Assembly (NCBI GenBank): GCA_947044405.1
Contig: CAMRHE010000055.1
Location: forward strand, 1,385,001 to 1,449,000
Source: Leptodactylus fallax
Lineage: Eukaryota > Chordata > Amphibia > Anura > Leptodactylidae
Direction of reading: 5' to 3'
Length of the DNA: 64,000 nucleotides
Shown: in pieces, positions 12,193 through 24,900 of the stretch
Position numbering within the stretch: the first letter of the stretch is position 1
How the letters are laid out: each line of letters opens with the position of its first letter
Made by a program: the position numbers and the translations under genes
The notes under the pieces: generated by a model
Database searches by the model: none
What the model was told of the DNA's origin: nothing
Seen by the model: only the letters and a program-made list of their open reading frames with translations

Positions 12193-12746
12193 TTAAGGGG
12201 GTTTTCATATTGATGACCTGTCCTTAGTATAGGTCATCAATATGTGATCAGTTTGTGGTCAGACACCCAGACCCACCAACGATCAGCTGGTTGTGAGCCT
12301 GCAGCGTTCAGGTGCGTACTGCGATCTCTTCACTGAATACCCAGCACATATTATAGTGGCTGTGCTTGGTATTGCAGCTCAGCCTCATTTCTGAGCTGCT
12401 GCCGTACCATGTGGCCGATGAACATAACAGGAAAAAGTTTGTGAGCACTGCGGCCTCTTCAAACACAAGGGTGTAGCATTAAGGGGTGCAGCGGTAGCAG
12501 TCACTACATGACCTTCAACCCTGAGAGGTCCCAAAAATCCTTCTGCCACAAAAAATACCATTACTCTAAATGGCAGAAGGTGGATAGGGGCCCCACTGCA
12601 GACTTGGCATTGGGGGCCAGGAGCTTCAAGTTACACCTCTGTTCAAACAGCTGATCTGTTGGGGTCCCAGGTGTTGCATCGGCCCCACCTATCCTAGATG
12701 ACTTAAGAATAGGTATCAATATGTAAATCCTGGAACATCCCTTTAA
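12193..12746. mobile_element. TTAA-ended nonautonomous element (family with GATGACCTATCC core)
   Basis: Starts TTAAGGGGGTTTTCATATTG and ends 'aacatccctttaa', with TTAA at both edges. Just inside the left end is 'tgatgacctgtccttagtat' and its partial inverse, also seen at 30854-31271, 40920-41251 and 48290-48530. TTAA flanks suggest piggyBac-type mobilisation. No coding frame. Confidence 0.65.
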
Positions 12747-13083
12747 GCCCACAGCATGTCAGTTATTGCTGCGGGTTTTACCCAGGAGCAAGACCCACCG
12801 AGAAACCTGTAGCGGACACACAGAAAAAAAAGAAAAACAGATTTCAACAATACACAAGAAATTCTGCAGAGTGTTTGTCCCGCGTGGCCCGGCCTAGGAG
12901 AGGTTGTCCTGGTGGCCCAGTGTGAACTGGAGACCTGTAATAGTCTGCGCGTCTTACTGAGTGACATTCTCCATGACAATCTGGTATGGGGGACAAGCCT
13001 TGCCCAATCTCCCCATGAAGATTTGCAGCGCATATTGATCAAAGATGCATCGGGGGAAGCACATCTGGTCATTCCTGCGACGC

Positions 13084-13422
13084 GGGCGAAGCTTCCAGGC
13101 AGTAGGGTCGTTTTTTATGCAGACTGTGTCATTTTGATGTTTTCGCAATCCCTCATCTCATTATCTAATTTATTACAGGAAATTGAAGGGTTCAGAAGCC
13201 TCCCTGGAATTAAAGTCAATTATGACAAGTCTAATATACCTATATAAATCTTTCTTCTCACAATGGAAAGTGCATACAAATTAACATTGTCTAGAAAATA
13301 TCTGGGGATAAATAATATTAATCCCCCTTCCACTTTATACCGCATTAATTTCTGCCATTCTGTCATCGCTGAGAGCTGGAAATTTCTTCAAGGTAGACTT
13401 CTAGAATATTGCGATTCGGAAT
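13084..13422 (+). pseudogene. L1-like reverse transcriptase fragment (LINE relic)
   Basis: Plus-strand translation reads FYADCVILMF, then SLSNLLQEIEGF, LPGIKVNYDKS, an in-frame TAA at 13245-13247, then KLTLSRKYLGI and RINFCHSVIAESWKFLQGR in the same frame. The order YADD-type catalytic box, 'LLQEIE-F-L-GIKVNY-KS' and 'KYLGI' is diagnostic of the L1/Tx1 reverse transcriptase palm and thumb. The second catalytic aspartate of YADD is Cys here, and the frame has a stop, so the copy is dead. Only about 110 codons survive; ORF1 and the endonuclease domain are absent. Confidence 0.78.
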
Positions 13423-13528
13423 AGCAGTGTTTGGTTACATAGAGATTATTGTTGATGCGCTGTTTTAGAGACGGTTATTAAAATGTGAAAAGTCACCTCT
13501 ACTTATCTTCATGGAATTCAGATCCTCG

Positions 13529-13530
<2 letters not shown>

Positions 13531-13571
<41 letters not shown>
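13531..13571. repeat. (TA)n microsatellite
   Basis: About 20 uninterrupted TA dinucleotides. Confidence 0.98.
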
Positions 13572-13574
<3 letters not shown>

Positions 13575-13596
13575 TTTATGGAATTATTGGATGCTC

Positions 13597-13807
13597 TTAA
13601 AGGGGTTGTGCAGGACTTTGAGAACATGGCTGCTTTCTACTTCTCAGAAAGTGACATCACGTCCGTGGGTCACATGGGCATACTGCAGCTCAATCCCATT
13701 CATTTTAATGGGGTGGAGATGTGGCATGGCCATGTGACTAGCTGAAGTGATGTCACTCCCTGAGAAGAAAGTACCCATGTTTTTGAGGTCATGCGCAACC
13801 CTTTTAA
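13597..13807. mobile_element. TTAA-ended fold-back MITE, 211 bp
   Basis: Left edge TTAAAGGGGTTGTGCAGGAC, right edge 'catgcgcaacccttttaa', with TTAA at both ends. The inner arms continue complementary ('cttctcagaaagtgacatca' against 'tgatgtcactccctgagaag'), so nearly the whole element can fold on itself. Confidence 0.85.
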
Positions 13808-14655
13808 CCTGACCACTGATCCAGCCACTTAGGCAGGTGGTTTATGACTTTTGCAATAACTCCAGTATGGTCAATGGTTTGTTGATCACCACTGGGCTTT
13901 GTTGACTAGGATGCCATCATGCCGTGTAGTGCTCAACACAAGACTGTGGCAATAGGACACTTGCCCCATCACTAATGTCAGTATGGATGGCAGGCAGTAT
14001 CGGATTGGGCTTCCTTGATAAAATTACTCTGGGGGACCAAACTCCAACAGTCCATAGGAAATAGACCATAGTACCCTTCAGATTTGGGTGTCTTCTGGTG
14101 GACCATTATTGTTTTAGAGGAGGACCAGTCCAACACTGATGTAGGTCACCACTGTGGCCATTCATAGGTTGCCAGAGTCACATGTCAAGAGCAGCATGTC
14201 ATCACTGTGACAAGGCCAGCAGGGGACCTTAGCATGGCAGGACATGTAAGATGTTACAAGATGACTTGTGATTGGGCCCCACAGGAGTGTTGAGAAGGTG
14301 GGGCTCTGGATACTGGTTGGCCTGCCTGCACTTAGATGACTTCTCATCCACCCAATGTATCTATATAAACTTTACCAGGGTAGTTAAAATAGTCTACCTA
14401 GTGTATAGTATGGACACATACTATAGATAGGCAGGGTCCAGTATCACACCCAATCTGTATTTAGTACAGTGAGTGTAATGTGCTGGACACTGCTTATACA
14501 GGTGGTGGGGCACTTGGGGCCCATCGTGGCTTGGGGGCCCACCAGTGGATTCATTGTACTACTGCGAGCCAGTCCATGCCTGGTCCTGCCAGTGATCACT
14601 AGAATGGGGGTCCTAAACCTATTTCTCATGACCGCAGTGAGAAGGAATTTAAAAG
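13808..14655. other. Unique-looking intergenic sequence, nothing assigned
   Basis: No splice-flanked conserved frame, no TIR pair and no tandem period detected by eye. Small frames at 14444-14812 and 14469-14729 overlap in opposite strands and look spurious. Confidence 0.4.
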
Positions 14656-15260
14656 GTGGGAAAGGAATTATTAACCCCTTCCCATCTCTTGGATTTTTGT
14701 TTTTGACTCCCCCCTTCCAACCGCCATAATGAGTTAATGTATATGGGACATATTGTATTTTGTAATGTTTCCATTTAATATTTTGTACAATGTACTGGGA
14801 AGAAGGAAACATTCAGAATGGGGTGGAATTGGAGGAAAACTGTGATTGTTCGACTTTCTTACGGGCTTTGTTTTTAGGGTGTTCACTGTGCAGCCAAAAT
14901 GACATGTCACCTGTATTCTATAGGTTGGCAGGATTCCGGGGATACCAAATTTATATAGTTTTTTTTACGTTTTAACCCTTTAAAAAAAAATCCTAAACTT
15001 TGCAAAAAAAAAAAAAACAAAAAACATTTCTTGGAGATGTCTTATACTGACACCCATAACTTTGCTATATGTCCATGTATGGGGATGCATAGGGCGTCTT
15101 ATCTTGCAGGGCCAAATATACTTTTTATGTATACCAATTTGGGGAATGTCTATTGCTTTGATCACTTTATATCCAAATTTTTATGGGAGACAAAACAGCA
15201 AAAAAAACGGCGGTTTGGCTCTTTTGATTACAGCAGATGTCTGGAAAGGGTTATCTGAAC
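14656..15260 (+). repeat. Dispersed repeat, copy A (paralogue at 55478-56165)
   Basis: Shares a long collinear series of blocks with 55478-56165: 'taaccccttccc', 'cagaatggggtggaattgg', 'gctttgtttt…gtgttcactgtgcagcc', 'tttatatagttttttt', 'ttttaacccttt', 'tttgcaaaaaaaa', 'acacccataacttt'. Two diverged copies in the same orientation indicate an old interspersed element of at least 600 bp. I see no clear coding domain or terminal repeats. Confidence 0.8.
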
Positions 15261-15544
15261 TCAGTAAAGTCAGCAGGGGGGGGAATGTATCATTCTTTTT
15301 ATGCCATAAAAAGTAGCCATTTTTGGTGCACCGTATATAATTACAGTTTCGTCTCATAGAAGTCAGTGAAACAAAGCTGCAGTTACATTGCATGGCCACT
15401 ATGAAACAGACGTTGTGCGATGTAAACAGTGAAGAGGTCACAGCAATCGTATGAGTACCCGGCCCCTTCATACAGCTGATCAGCAGGAGCCCTGGAAGTC
15501 GGACCCCCAATCACTTTGAAAATAGGTCATCAATAAAAAGAAAT

Positions 15545-16015
15545 TGGAAACCCCTTTAACATTAGTTCACATGCACAGAATAAAAAAATGCTTTACTCGC
15601 TGCCTTCAGACGGCAGTTTCGATGCAGTTTTTTATTTTACAGGGTGAAATGCACACGATCAGGATTACACGTGGATTTTTCAGACAGATTTTAATGAGCA
15701 AAATCTGCAATATAAAGCACTAGAGTTAAAGGCAATGAGAAATTCTAATTCTCATGCACATGATACCGATTGTTTCTGCGCAGATGAGGGTGCGGGTTTT
15801 AAAATTTGCAGCATTTCTATTTTTTTCTATTTTCCGGTCTGAATGTCAAATAATGGCTTCAAAATCTCATAGAAATCTGCCTGTATATGTATGAAAATCC
15901 ACACCAAAATCTGTGCCTGGATAAAATAAAACTGTCCAAAAACCGCATCAAAACCGCATGCAGTTATAACTGCACCCAACCGTAGTTCTACAGAGCTGCA
16001 AAATGTCTTATTTTC
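15545..16015. mobile_element. Degraded 'GTTCACATGC'-type nonautonomous element
   Basis: Begins 'cattagttcacatgcacag' and carries 'acgcagtttt'/'aaaccgcat' motifs that pair between its halves ('gatgcagttttttatttta' against 'aaaaaccgcatcaaaaccgc'). It is similar in kind to elements at 17224-17386 and 51428-51603. Confidence 0.45.
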
Positions 16016-16149
16016 CAACTGTCTCAGATGGAGCAAAGTTATGGACAGTCCCTTTCTTGTGGTAGAACAGAACAGGAACCTCCTATGAGCAGGGACACGG
16101 GACACGAGGGGTTAAGCCATCCGCTATCTCCCCGCTTCCCTGTTTGTAT

Positions 16150-16339
16150 CAGGCATTGGTTAGTGACGTCACTGTGTTCGAATGCTGCTCGCTGATTGGC
16201 CGGAGGGAGGGCCGGATGATACATTGTAACACTCTGCACGTTCTGCTCCCTGGATGGTGAATAGGCGGGCGGACACCCAGCGGGCACACACACAAGCTCC
16301 TCCCGGGTGTCTTCTCACTGCTAGTGATCTCTGGGGACG
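16150..16339 (+). promoter_or_regulatory. Promoter and noncoding exon 1 of the C10orf143-like gene
   Basis: A GC-richer island without TATA holds inverted CCAAT boxes (ATTGG at 16155-16159 and 16195-16199, 40 bp apart), a perfect palindromic cAMP-response element TGACGTCA at 16164-16171 between them, and a GC box GGGCGG at 16267-16272. This is the classic NF-Y/CREB/Sp1 layout. A consensus donor ACG|GTAAGT follows at 16339/16340, so transcription probably starts about 16280-16320 and exon 1 is short and untranslated. Links to exon 2 at 18809 by inference. Confidence 0.6.
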
Positions 16340-18808
16340 GTAAGTGGCATCCTAAGGAGCCAGTCTATGTCCTTGGACGATGTGGGTGGCTCAGTGCGTA
16401 AGTGATCTCCATACTGCATTATATGGGCATGTTATTGTGGCTCATTAGATGCATGTCTGAGGTTTAAAGGGGTATGCTGGGAGTTGTAGTGCCACTTGTA
16501 GAGCAGATCCCAGGACTTTGCTTAGTATTGGCTCCTAATGCAATGTGCCTGGTATCCATTACAGTCCTAGAATAGATGCTGTTTATTGAAACTGTGTCTG
16601 AGCATACTGTCCCATGCAAGACCAGTACAACCAGTGCGGGGTTCCCAGTACAACCAGTGCGGGGTTCCCAGTGAGTCCTAGAGGTACCTGAAATCCTTGG
16701 GGAAAGTAAGTCCTATTCATAGGCCAGTTACTTGTACCAGGCAATGCCCAGCACATGAGCACTATTGGACTGGCAGAGCAGGGGGCAAGGTTTGGTCCTT
16801 ATTCTATGTTTTAAGACTTGTGGTGAGATCACTAATGTGTCTACAGATTTTCTACAATAGACTAGAACTGTGAATGTTAGGACTATTAGAAAGTTAGTGT
16901 ATTCCCTTATACCTCAGTATATGGAGTTGTCTTGCGCTACTCTTGTTATTAGTAACTCTGTACAGTCAGATATTATTACATAATAGTCATGGCGTTACAT
17001 CAGATCATTGTATAAGCTTTATAGACTTGTTTCTTCCCTTTCTTGAGACTGGTTGTTTTGTTGCCCCTGTGGTCCGGCTTGCTGTTCAGACTTGTCTTGT
17101 GATTGCCCTGTGGCACAGGCACGGCTGCTGGAATCCTGTGTAAGGGCCATTTACGCAGATCCTCAAATCAGATGGAAAACTCATTGAACCAGCCATATAC
17201 ACAGAGATGTTTGCACAGCTTGGGGTGCGTTCACACACACACAAAAAAACTGCGTGCAGTTTTTCATTTTACAGGAGAAACAATGTATAAATGTGATTCA
17301 CCTGTAAAATTAAAAACAGCATCAAAACTGCACTTTTTTTTTCTATTGTTTTGTACCAAACTGCACTGTGTGAATTCATCCTAAGGAAAGCTGTGTCTTC
17401 CAGTAAACAAGCATGTCTAGATCACCCCAGTGTGGAGGGAGATGACCTGCTGCGGGTTCATATACAATGCACAGAGCTTCTAGGAATATGCCACTGAAGT
17501 TTTTGGGGATGTTTTTTGAGCCAAGACCAGAAGTGGATTCAAAGGAATGGAAAAGCTACAAGAAGGACTTTTGTTTCTCCTTCTGGCTGGATTGACTTCT
17601 GACTTTGGCTCTAAAACAAAAACAAAAAAAATGTTAGTGCTCATTCCCTCGACAGAATTCAATGGCTGTGTGCTAGCCCTTGTATAGATAGACTCTCCTA
17701 CATCATAGGATGAGAGCAACGGACATCTGCGTCTGTTCCTATTGACTTTAATGTAAAAAAAAACAAAAAAACACACTTTCTTCTATCATGTTTAACTATT
17801 CTTGTGAACGAAGAAAATCCTGCGTGCACAACTTTTACTTCCGTCATGTTTTCTACATTAGCGCGACTGATCAGAGCAACGGACATTAATAACAGTAGTG
17901 CAAACCTACCCTTAAAGGGGTAACTTGGTTATCTATAGTGGTCTGACTGCTGTGACCCCAACACCTAAGAACTGAAGTGTTCTGCAGGTCAGCAATACAT
18001 TCCACCACTAGGGATGGCTGAAGTACACTGCGCCGCAATCTCTGGCGGTTCCCATTGCAGTGAATGCAGCAGGGCCCCCATTTCCTATCCCTTTCCAGAC
18101 ATCCATGTTCTCCCGATTGGTGAGTGTTTCAGTATTTGGACCCCATCAATTGGCGAATCGTCCCCTATCCTGTGAATAGCAGGTAATTTGTTGTGACCAG
18201 AATACCATTTAAGGCAAGGTTCACGTCTGTGTCGGTGTCTCCATAGCAGACTCCACCACAACTTCTGTTACTGACACCCTGCCAATTCCCAAAGTCTCAA
18301 GTGTTTTGTCTGTCCCTGGTCTTATGTCTCTTGTCAGTTGAGATGGATTAAAAAAAAAAAAATCAATAGAAAATGAGTTTTTCAGGAAGAAAGTGCTTAT
18401 AACCTGAGTGACATGTGAAGTTTATCAGTAAATGGGAGTCAAAGGTAAGGTGTATCCAAGTAATACAAAGTACACCCTGATGTATCGTGCCAAGGCTTAG
18501 ATAGTGTTTTGTAAGACGTGTCGAGCTTTTACACCTGTGTTCGGGGAGAGTTCCATTTTGGGACAACAGATGACCCCTTATAACTCATCCTCGGCTGACA
18601 CACGTTCCAGTGTACACTGACACCCGGGTTATATGACCTCTGCGGATAACTAAAACCATTTTCACAGCTGTTTCCCCAGCCTAACACTTGGCAGCAGTGA
18701 GCGCTGGAAGAAAGGGGCTTTATCTGATAGAACAGTATGGTATTTGTTGCTAAGAGTTGTAGGTACATGGTGTTTCATTGCTTTTACTGTCATTGTTTCC
18801 TCTCCTAG
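16340..18808 (+). other. Intron 1 of the C10orf143-like gene
   Basis: 2,469 bp between donor 16340 and acceptor 18808 (TCTCCTAG). It contains a 22-bp tandem duplication ('accagtgcggggttcccagt', twice, 16627-16671), a fold-back element at 17224-17386 ('gtgcgttcacacac' to 'gtgtgaattc'), another 'tgcgtctgttcc…gcaacggacat' fold-back near 17710-17890, and a TTAA MITE at 17912-18212. No exon is evident. Confidence 0.5.
17912..18212. mobile_element. TTAA-ended MITE
   Basis: Left TTAAAGGGGTAACTTGGTTA, right 'cagaataccatttaa'; TTAA at both edges. The interior ('gtctgactgctgtgacccca … gtgtttcagtatttggaccc') resembles the family with core 'ccatccctgagacc' only loosely. Confidence 0.55.
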
Positions 18809-18920
18809 GGCCTCTCTGAAGTAAATCATGGAGATGTGTGAAGACATGGCGGTTGATCTGAACGTGGTGAACATGAGGAAACGGCAGTGCATGGACGCGG
18901 TTATCGACCATCCCCTCAAC
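18809..18920 (+). CDS. C10orf143: Exon 2 of the C10orf143-like gene (start codon exon)
   Basis: Acceptor TCTCCTAG|GG at 18808/18809 and donor AAC|GTATGT at 18920/18921. The ATG at 18828 is preceded by an in-frame-independent TAA ('gtaaatcatg'), so translation starts here; a second ATG two codons on is possible. It encodes residues 1-31, ending DHPLN in phase 0. The exon is 112 nt. Confidence 0.7.
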
Positions 18921-21900
18921 GTATGTCATCTGATATCTTGTGTACACTTCTTTATCACAGTTCAGGTTGCATGTCCGCCTTTACCGCAGCTGTCTGAAGC
19001 TGGTAACACCTTTCACAGACATTGCAGACTCTTCCACGGCAGAACTACGGACAGAGAATCCACAGTGTTTACAGTAACAGTGATTGGTCAAAAACAGACA
19101 GTTTTTTTTTTTTGACGGTCACCCATTGACTAATCTGTCTAAAAAGACTGATTCGGGTATCCGCTGTGTAACCGTTTGGAATCCTTTTTGGACCAAACCG
19201 TTTTTTGATTAACCGGTTTGCAAGCGGACGGATACCAAACGCAAGTGTGAACCCAGCCTAAGTAGTTTTTACCCCTCCATGTTTGCTTTCTTATTACATT
19301 TAATGTGCACGCCTGAAAAGCCCCTAGTACATACATTCATGGATTTATAGACCCCCATTCACCCTTCAGTTTAGGCGGTATTCATTGAGGTTTCCATCTT
19401 GCATAGAGCACTCTCTGTGTCACATGGGTGCCTATAAGGCCTACGTTAAAGGGGTTATGCAGCTTCCAAAATTATTTCCAAATACACTCACAGCAGTGCT
19501 AAATCCTTACTGTTCCCTTGTGCAGAACAAACTACATTTCCCATGATTCATCTGCCTGCTCTCACTCTCTGTGTACAACTCCCATCTCCACTCTCCCCTG
19601 CAATGAAATCCCAGGTATTAAAACACTTCCACATCTGTGGTCACATGATGGTGTGATGTTTCGATTGCAAGCTCACCCCCCTCAGAGGGTCAGAGCAGGA
19701 AGGTGCATTATGGGAAATGTAGTTTGTCCACATATTGACTGCATGTAAATAACAGCAATACAAGGAGTAGCAAGTAAAATAAAGCCAAGCAAAGGGTGCA
19801 CAAGGGAATGATGAGTGTATAGCACTGCTGTAGGGGTGTCTGCAGATAATTTTTGAAAGCTGGATAACCCCCTTAAGGTTTTTATGTTCTTTCGACACCT
19901 GATTGGTGAGGGGCCAACCGCCAGCCCACGGACTGATCAGCTTTATGGTTCCACATCTGGCGGGAAGCTCCATTCCCTGTATAGCAGCCAGACACCTTCA
20001 CTGCAGCTCATTGTAGCGTGTATGTGTGGTTGTTTTATTATTTTTGTGGACTTTGGAAACAATTACTAGTTTTCTAGTTGAGTTACAATATCTTCGATTT
20101 ACAATGGTCACTCCGGACTTAATTAATATTGTAACTTTTCAGAGCACTATGTTAGGTATTTGCTGTCTTTGCAATTCCTTGACCTAAAGCAGTGTAGGTA
20201 GACGGTAGGTGGCTGTGCACTTGCGCCCCCCTTATACATGTGTTTATTACACAACGCTTTTGTCCTGTCTCTTATTTTCCGCTAGAACCTTCCACGTTTC
20301 CCGCGACCTGTCAATACGTGTTCCTTCCTTAGCAACAAGCTGTGAAGTGTTATTTCTCAAAACTCCTGAGAATTTTTTTTTTTTCCACTTTATAGCGTAC
20401 GATAAGAAATTCATATTGCTTAGTTGTCGAGCTCAAAGTTCATGTGATGTGAGATGTCTTAGCACATTCACACACCCTGCAATTCTTCTTGGTGTGAAAA
20501 ATTTAAAGTAACACACAACATTTAAGGTGAGAACCTGTTATGTGATTGAGATGGAATGGAACAAAATGTGGTGTTTTTGGGAGGTTGAAATGGACATATC
20601 TCATCATGGTCGCTAAGTGGTGCCTGTAGGATGACCTGGGCATGTCCTTGGTTGTGTACTTGCTGCCTGTCTATTTCTGCTGTCCCTGAGCGTGCTCTCC
20701 CTAGTACATTGGCCATGACCATGGGTGTAACATCTAGGGTGCGGTTAGTGATGGAAGGGGATGTGGAACATCCATTACTTTACTGGGACTTCATAATGTC
20801 TGTATGTGACATCATCGTAACCAGGGCTGTGGAGTCGGAGTCGGTGCCTATTTTGGTGGAGTCGGAGTCGGTATAAAATGGACCGACTCCCAAAATATAT
20901 AAGAAATTGGTACAGTTAGTAGTACAATGCAGTATGTGCTGAATATATTTTCATAAGAATTTGGGAAAATGATGAAATGTCCTGTAAAGGTCTGATCTAT
21001 TCCTCATATAATGATGGGACTGAGTTCTGAGTGAACCTATAAGGTTTAGCAGTGCCAGGGCTGTGGAGTCGGAGTCGTGGAGGCGGAGGCGGTGCCTATT
21101 TTGGTGGAGTCGGAGTCGGAGTTGGAGTCGGAGTCAGGGGAAATTGAGGAGTCGGAGTCGGGGCTTTGGTGTACCGACTCCACAGCCCTGATCGTAACTT
21201 AGTTTCTTCATGTGCTATGATGTCACAGGGTACACATGGATGTTTTTGTGTGTGCATTGTCCTTGTGACATGTCATAATAGGCAGCATCCCTGCACTGCG
21301 ACATTACGATGTGCGTTACCCTTGATGTAATGGAGACCAAAGTAATCGACTACTCCCCAAGTTCTGAACTTGCTCCTTAGAGTGGCCTTGCCAGAGTGGT
21401 GTCCCATTGCAATATTTGCTATGAGGTCCATGGTTTCTTGTTTCACCCCTGGGTATAAGATATTATATTATCTGTCCATCCTTCATATACCATAGGCACT
21501 GGCTTAATCATGTAAGATTATTACTATGGGTCTGTGTGTGTTCACACTTGAACTGTTGTTATAGCAATGAACGGGATGTCATCAGCACTGGGAAGAGGTC
21601 GCAGCGCTCATGAGTTCCATGGACTCTTCAAATTGTGGGTTTTATGGGTGTCAAGCTTAGAAAACCCCTTTAAGGCCCCATGTTGAAACGCAGCTTTTTT
21701 TTTTTTTTTTTTTTTTTGTTGCACATTTTGCTACGGTTTTTTGAGCCCTTTTGTCAGGGGAAAGCATGTTGGTGTAAAGCTTCAGAGATGTCTTGCACCT
21801 CTGTAGCTATTGATAATACATGCAGGCATACATACATGCATGCTTGGCTTAGCATATATATGGGAGCCATTGACAGGTATCTTGCATATGGCCAACTTTA

Positions 21901-24900
21901 TTCATGCATTTAAAGTCATGCAGCAAAAATCGCATGGTACCCTAGCCTTATGGGAAAAGAGTGCTTAAGCAGGTGAAACCGTGTTTGTCTGCCAAAGGGT
22001 TAATTTTACCTATTGCACCCCTTCTTCTGACGTCTAACAATAAGCGCATCTGTCCTTGTGTTTTCGACCTGTTTTGCTGCTGCATGAGGCCAAGTTGCAT
22101 ATAAAGCAGACATACAAATGCTGATGGGAGGTTTTTGTAAAACAAATGCGGGCCTGCCGAGCGCTGTTTACCTGATCCGTTTCCTTGGTTGCAAAACTGA
22201 TCTGCATAACAATCTGCGTTTTCTTCTTTTTACAAGTCGCAAATGAAAGAGATGAAATTCCAGTCAATTGTTAGAAGTGGTAATAGCTGGGTACGGTGTA
22301 TAACCTGTACTTCTAGTGAATACATTAGTGAGATCACACCCTCCCCCATCCGTTACATGCTTCTTTTTGCAATTGAAATAAAAATGGTGGTTTTATGGGG
22401 GAGGGGGTCCAAAAATTTAGACTGCTGTCCTATATTTTTTACATATTAAAAAAACCCAAAACAGATTAAAGGGGTTGTCCAGGATCTGAAGAAAACTGAA
22501 GACCTGTACAGTGTCAAAAGGGCAGGACCTTTTAGAGACCGAGTGCCCAAACTGCAACCCAAAACCCACTAAATTATGGCAAAGTGCCAACACGGCAATT
22601 TAACCTTAAATTAACCAGGATCTGTTTTATAGTGACCGTGCAATATTATTACAGCCTGTAATAATATCACATGTCTGCTATAAAACAGATACTGTGTGAT
22701 ATAAATAGTGAAGGGCCCCATACAGTACAATGTGCTCCACAAACAGTATTATATGCTCCAGAGTGGCCCCCATTCAGTTGCCTCCAGTTTAATGCCCCCA
22801 GTTTGATGCCCCTCTCCATCTGCCACCAGGTTAATGTCCCCCCTACATCTGCTACCGGTTTAACATAATAAAACACTGATACTCCCCCCTCCTCGCTTCC
22901 CTGCCACTCTGTGAGGTCTCTTCTTCCGGACTGTTCAGGGAGCTGTAAGTGCGATGTGAGTGACGTCATCACATCGCGCCCGCATCGCACAAATCCCCCC
23001 CCATACATCATCTGATCGAAACAGCGGCCGCACCTTGAGGCGCTGCTTTTGCTTCACAATCCTTGTGATGTCAAGTCCATGGGTCACATGGCCTGTTTGC
23101 AAATAAGTCCCTTTCAAGTGACTGAAGATGAACTGCAATCCCAAGAACAACCACCATACAATGTACAGTTCTGTGCGTAGGCCGTAGCGCTCACCCAAAC
23201 ACTCCAGTACCTTGTTTGTGGGGTGCTGGTGTTGGACTCCCCCCACTGGTCTTATATTGATGATGGGTCATCAATATTATAATCCTGGATAACCCCTTTA
23301 TTGTAACTTATTTTCAGTCGCAGAAATTTCTCTACCAAAATTGCGACATGTGAACGCACCCTTAATGACAGCTGACCATTTTCTCTACGTTGACCCTTCT
23401 GCTAGTACACAATGTACGGCGCCCCTTTAATCCTCTGACTCTTCCCCGTGTGCAGGATACAGAGCTGGCTATTAAATGGCACTTCTTTGTCTGGTAATCC
23501 CACTTTTTATGTCCTCGTACTAAAGGGAAGAGCGGCTCTCAGCTTTGATAAGACGTTCTGCCGGTCTTGGAAGCTCGGATACGTATCGGGTATGGTCACA
23601 GCAGTTTAGTAGACCAGAATTAATGTCGATGGTATCTTGAAACATTTTCTATTGCTAAGTGCAAATGTGAAGTCCATTAGTGCTTGCTGTGGGAGCGCTA
23701 AGCCACCAGTGGATTAAATGATTCACGTCTAATCCAAAGCAGAAGGGTCACCTGTCCAAAAAGAAAAGGGCTTCTCCGGATAATCCTCTGAATGCATCCA
23801 GTATTATTCATATGTTTCACATTAGTTCCGCCTGGTTGGCCACATGTGATAAATATATGGAGGAGTCGTCTCCCATTCACCTTGACTGTGATGCCTGACA
23901 GCCGGTACATCATCATTAATGGGATAGAGGAGCATGGAGGACGTCTGCTACAATGTGACAAGCTGTGGACATGGCCGACTAGACGGCGTTCTTGGTACAA
24001 AGTTGTTTTATCAGATACCGGTGCAATCTGCTGTAACTGGCGATGTCGGGGCTGGACGTAAAGTCTCCCCAAATTTGTGGAGTTCACGATGAGGTCATAT
24101 AGATACCATTCACATAGTCAATGCTGCGCCATAAGAGCTGTCCTTATCCCCGAGAATACAAAAGGTTAAAATTTACTTATAAGGCTAATACAATATCTAA
24201 TGTGTAGGAATGTAATATTTTTAGTATATTGCCAAGTTATAGGGGGATTCCAGCTCCCCAAAGTTTATACTAATGACCTATCCACATAATAGGCAATCTG
24301 TACCTAATTGGTGGGGGTACGATACGGGAACCCCACATTGATCAGATGCCCCTGGGCACCGGAAGCTAATACTAGGGATGGGGCCAGAAGTGGCAACTAG
24401 AAGAGAGGAACTGAGGAATAGTCAGGGCTTTGGAGTCTGGAAAAAGTTACCAACTTCGGCTTCAAAATGCTAATTATTTTTTTTAATTATATTTAATTAT
24501 AGAATTATTGATCTTGTATGATTAGATACATAGCTCGTTACATATTTACTTTTTAAAAAAATAAAGTTTTTGAGTTTTATATAAGGACATCACCACAACA
24601 ATCCCATATTACACAATGTAACAGCAGATCAACACAATATTACAATTTTTTTTTTAATTAGAGGATCTTTACTGCTACTCACTAACCATGTCTGTCAGCC
24701 ATTTATGAAGGAGTCTGAGTTGGGCTGTGAAAAAATAGGAGTCTGAGTCGGTGCTTTGACCTACCAACTCCACAGACCTGGCTGCAGTACCCTGGCATCA
24801 CCACTGCAGAGTGGACGGAGCTGCAGCTCTGTGCCTGCTACTTGACAAGGGGCGGAATGGCTTCCAGTGCCTAAAGGCTGATCTGTTTTGGTACATACAT

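Noticed and set aside
23698..24087. 129-codon minus-strand frame in intron 2
   Set aside because: Opposing frame open too; no acceptor/donor pair and no familiar motif. Kept only as a possible conserved noncoding stretch.
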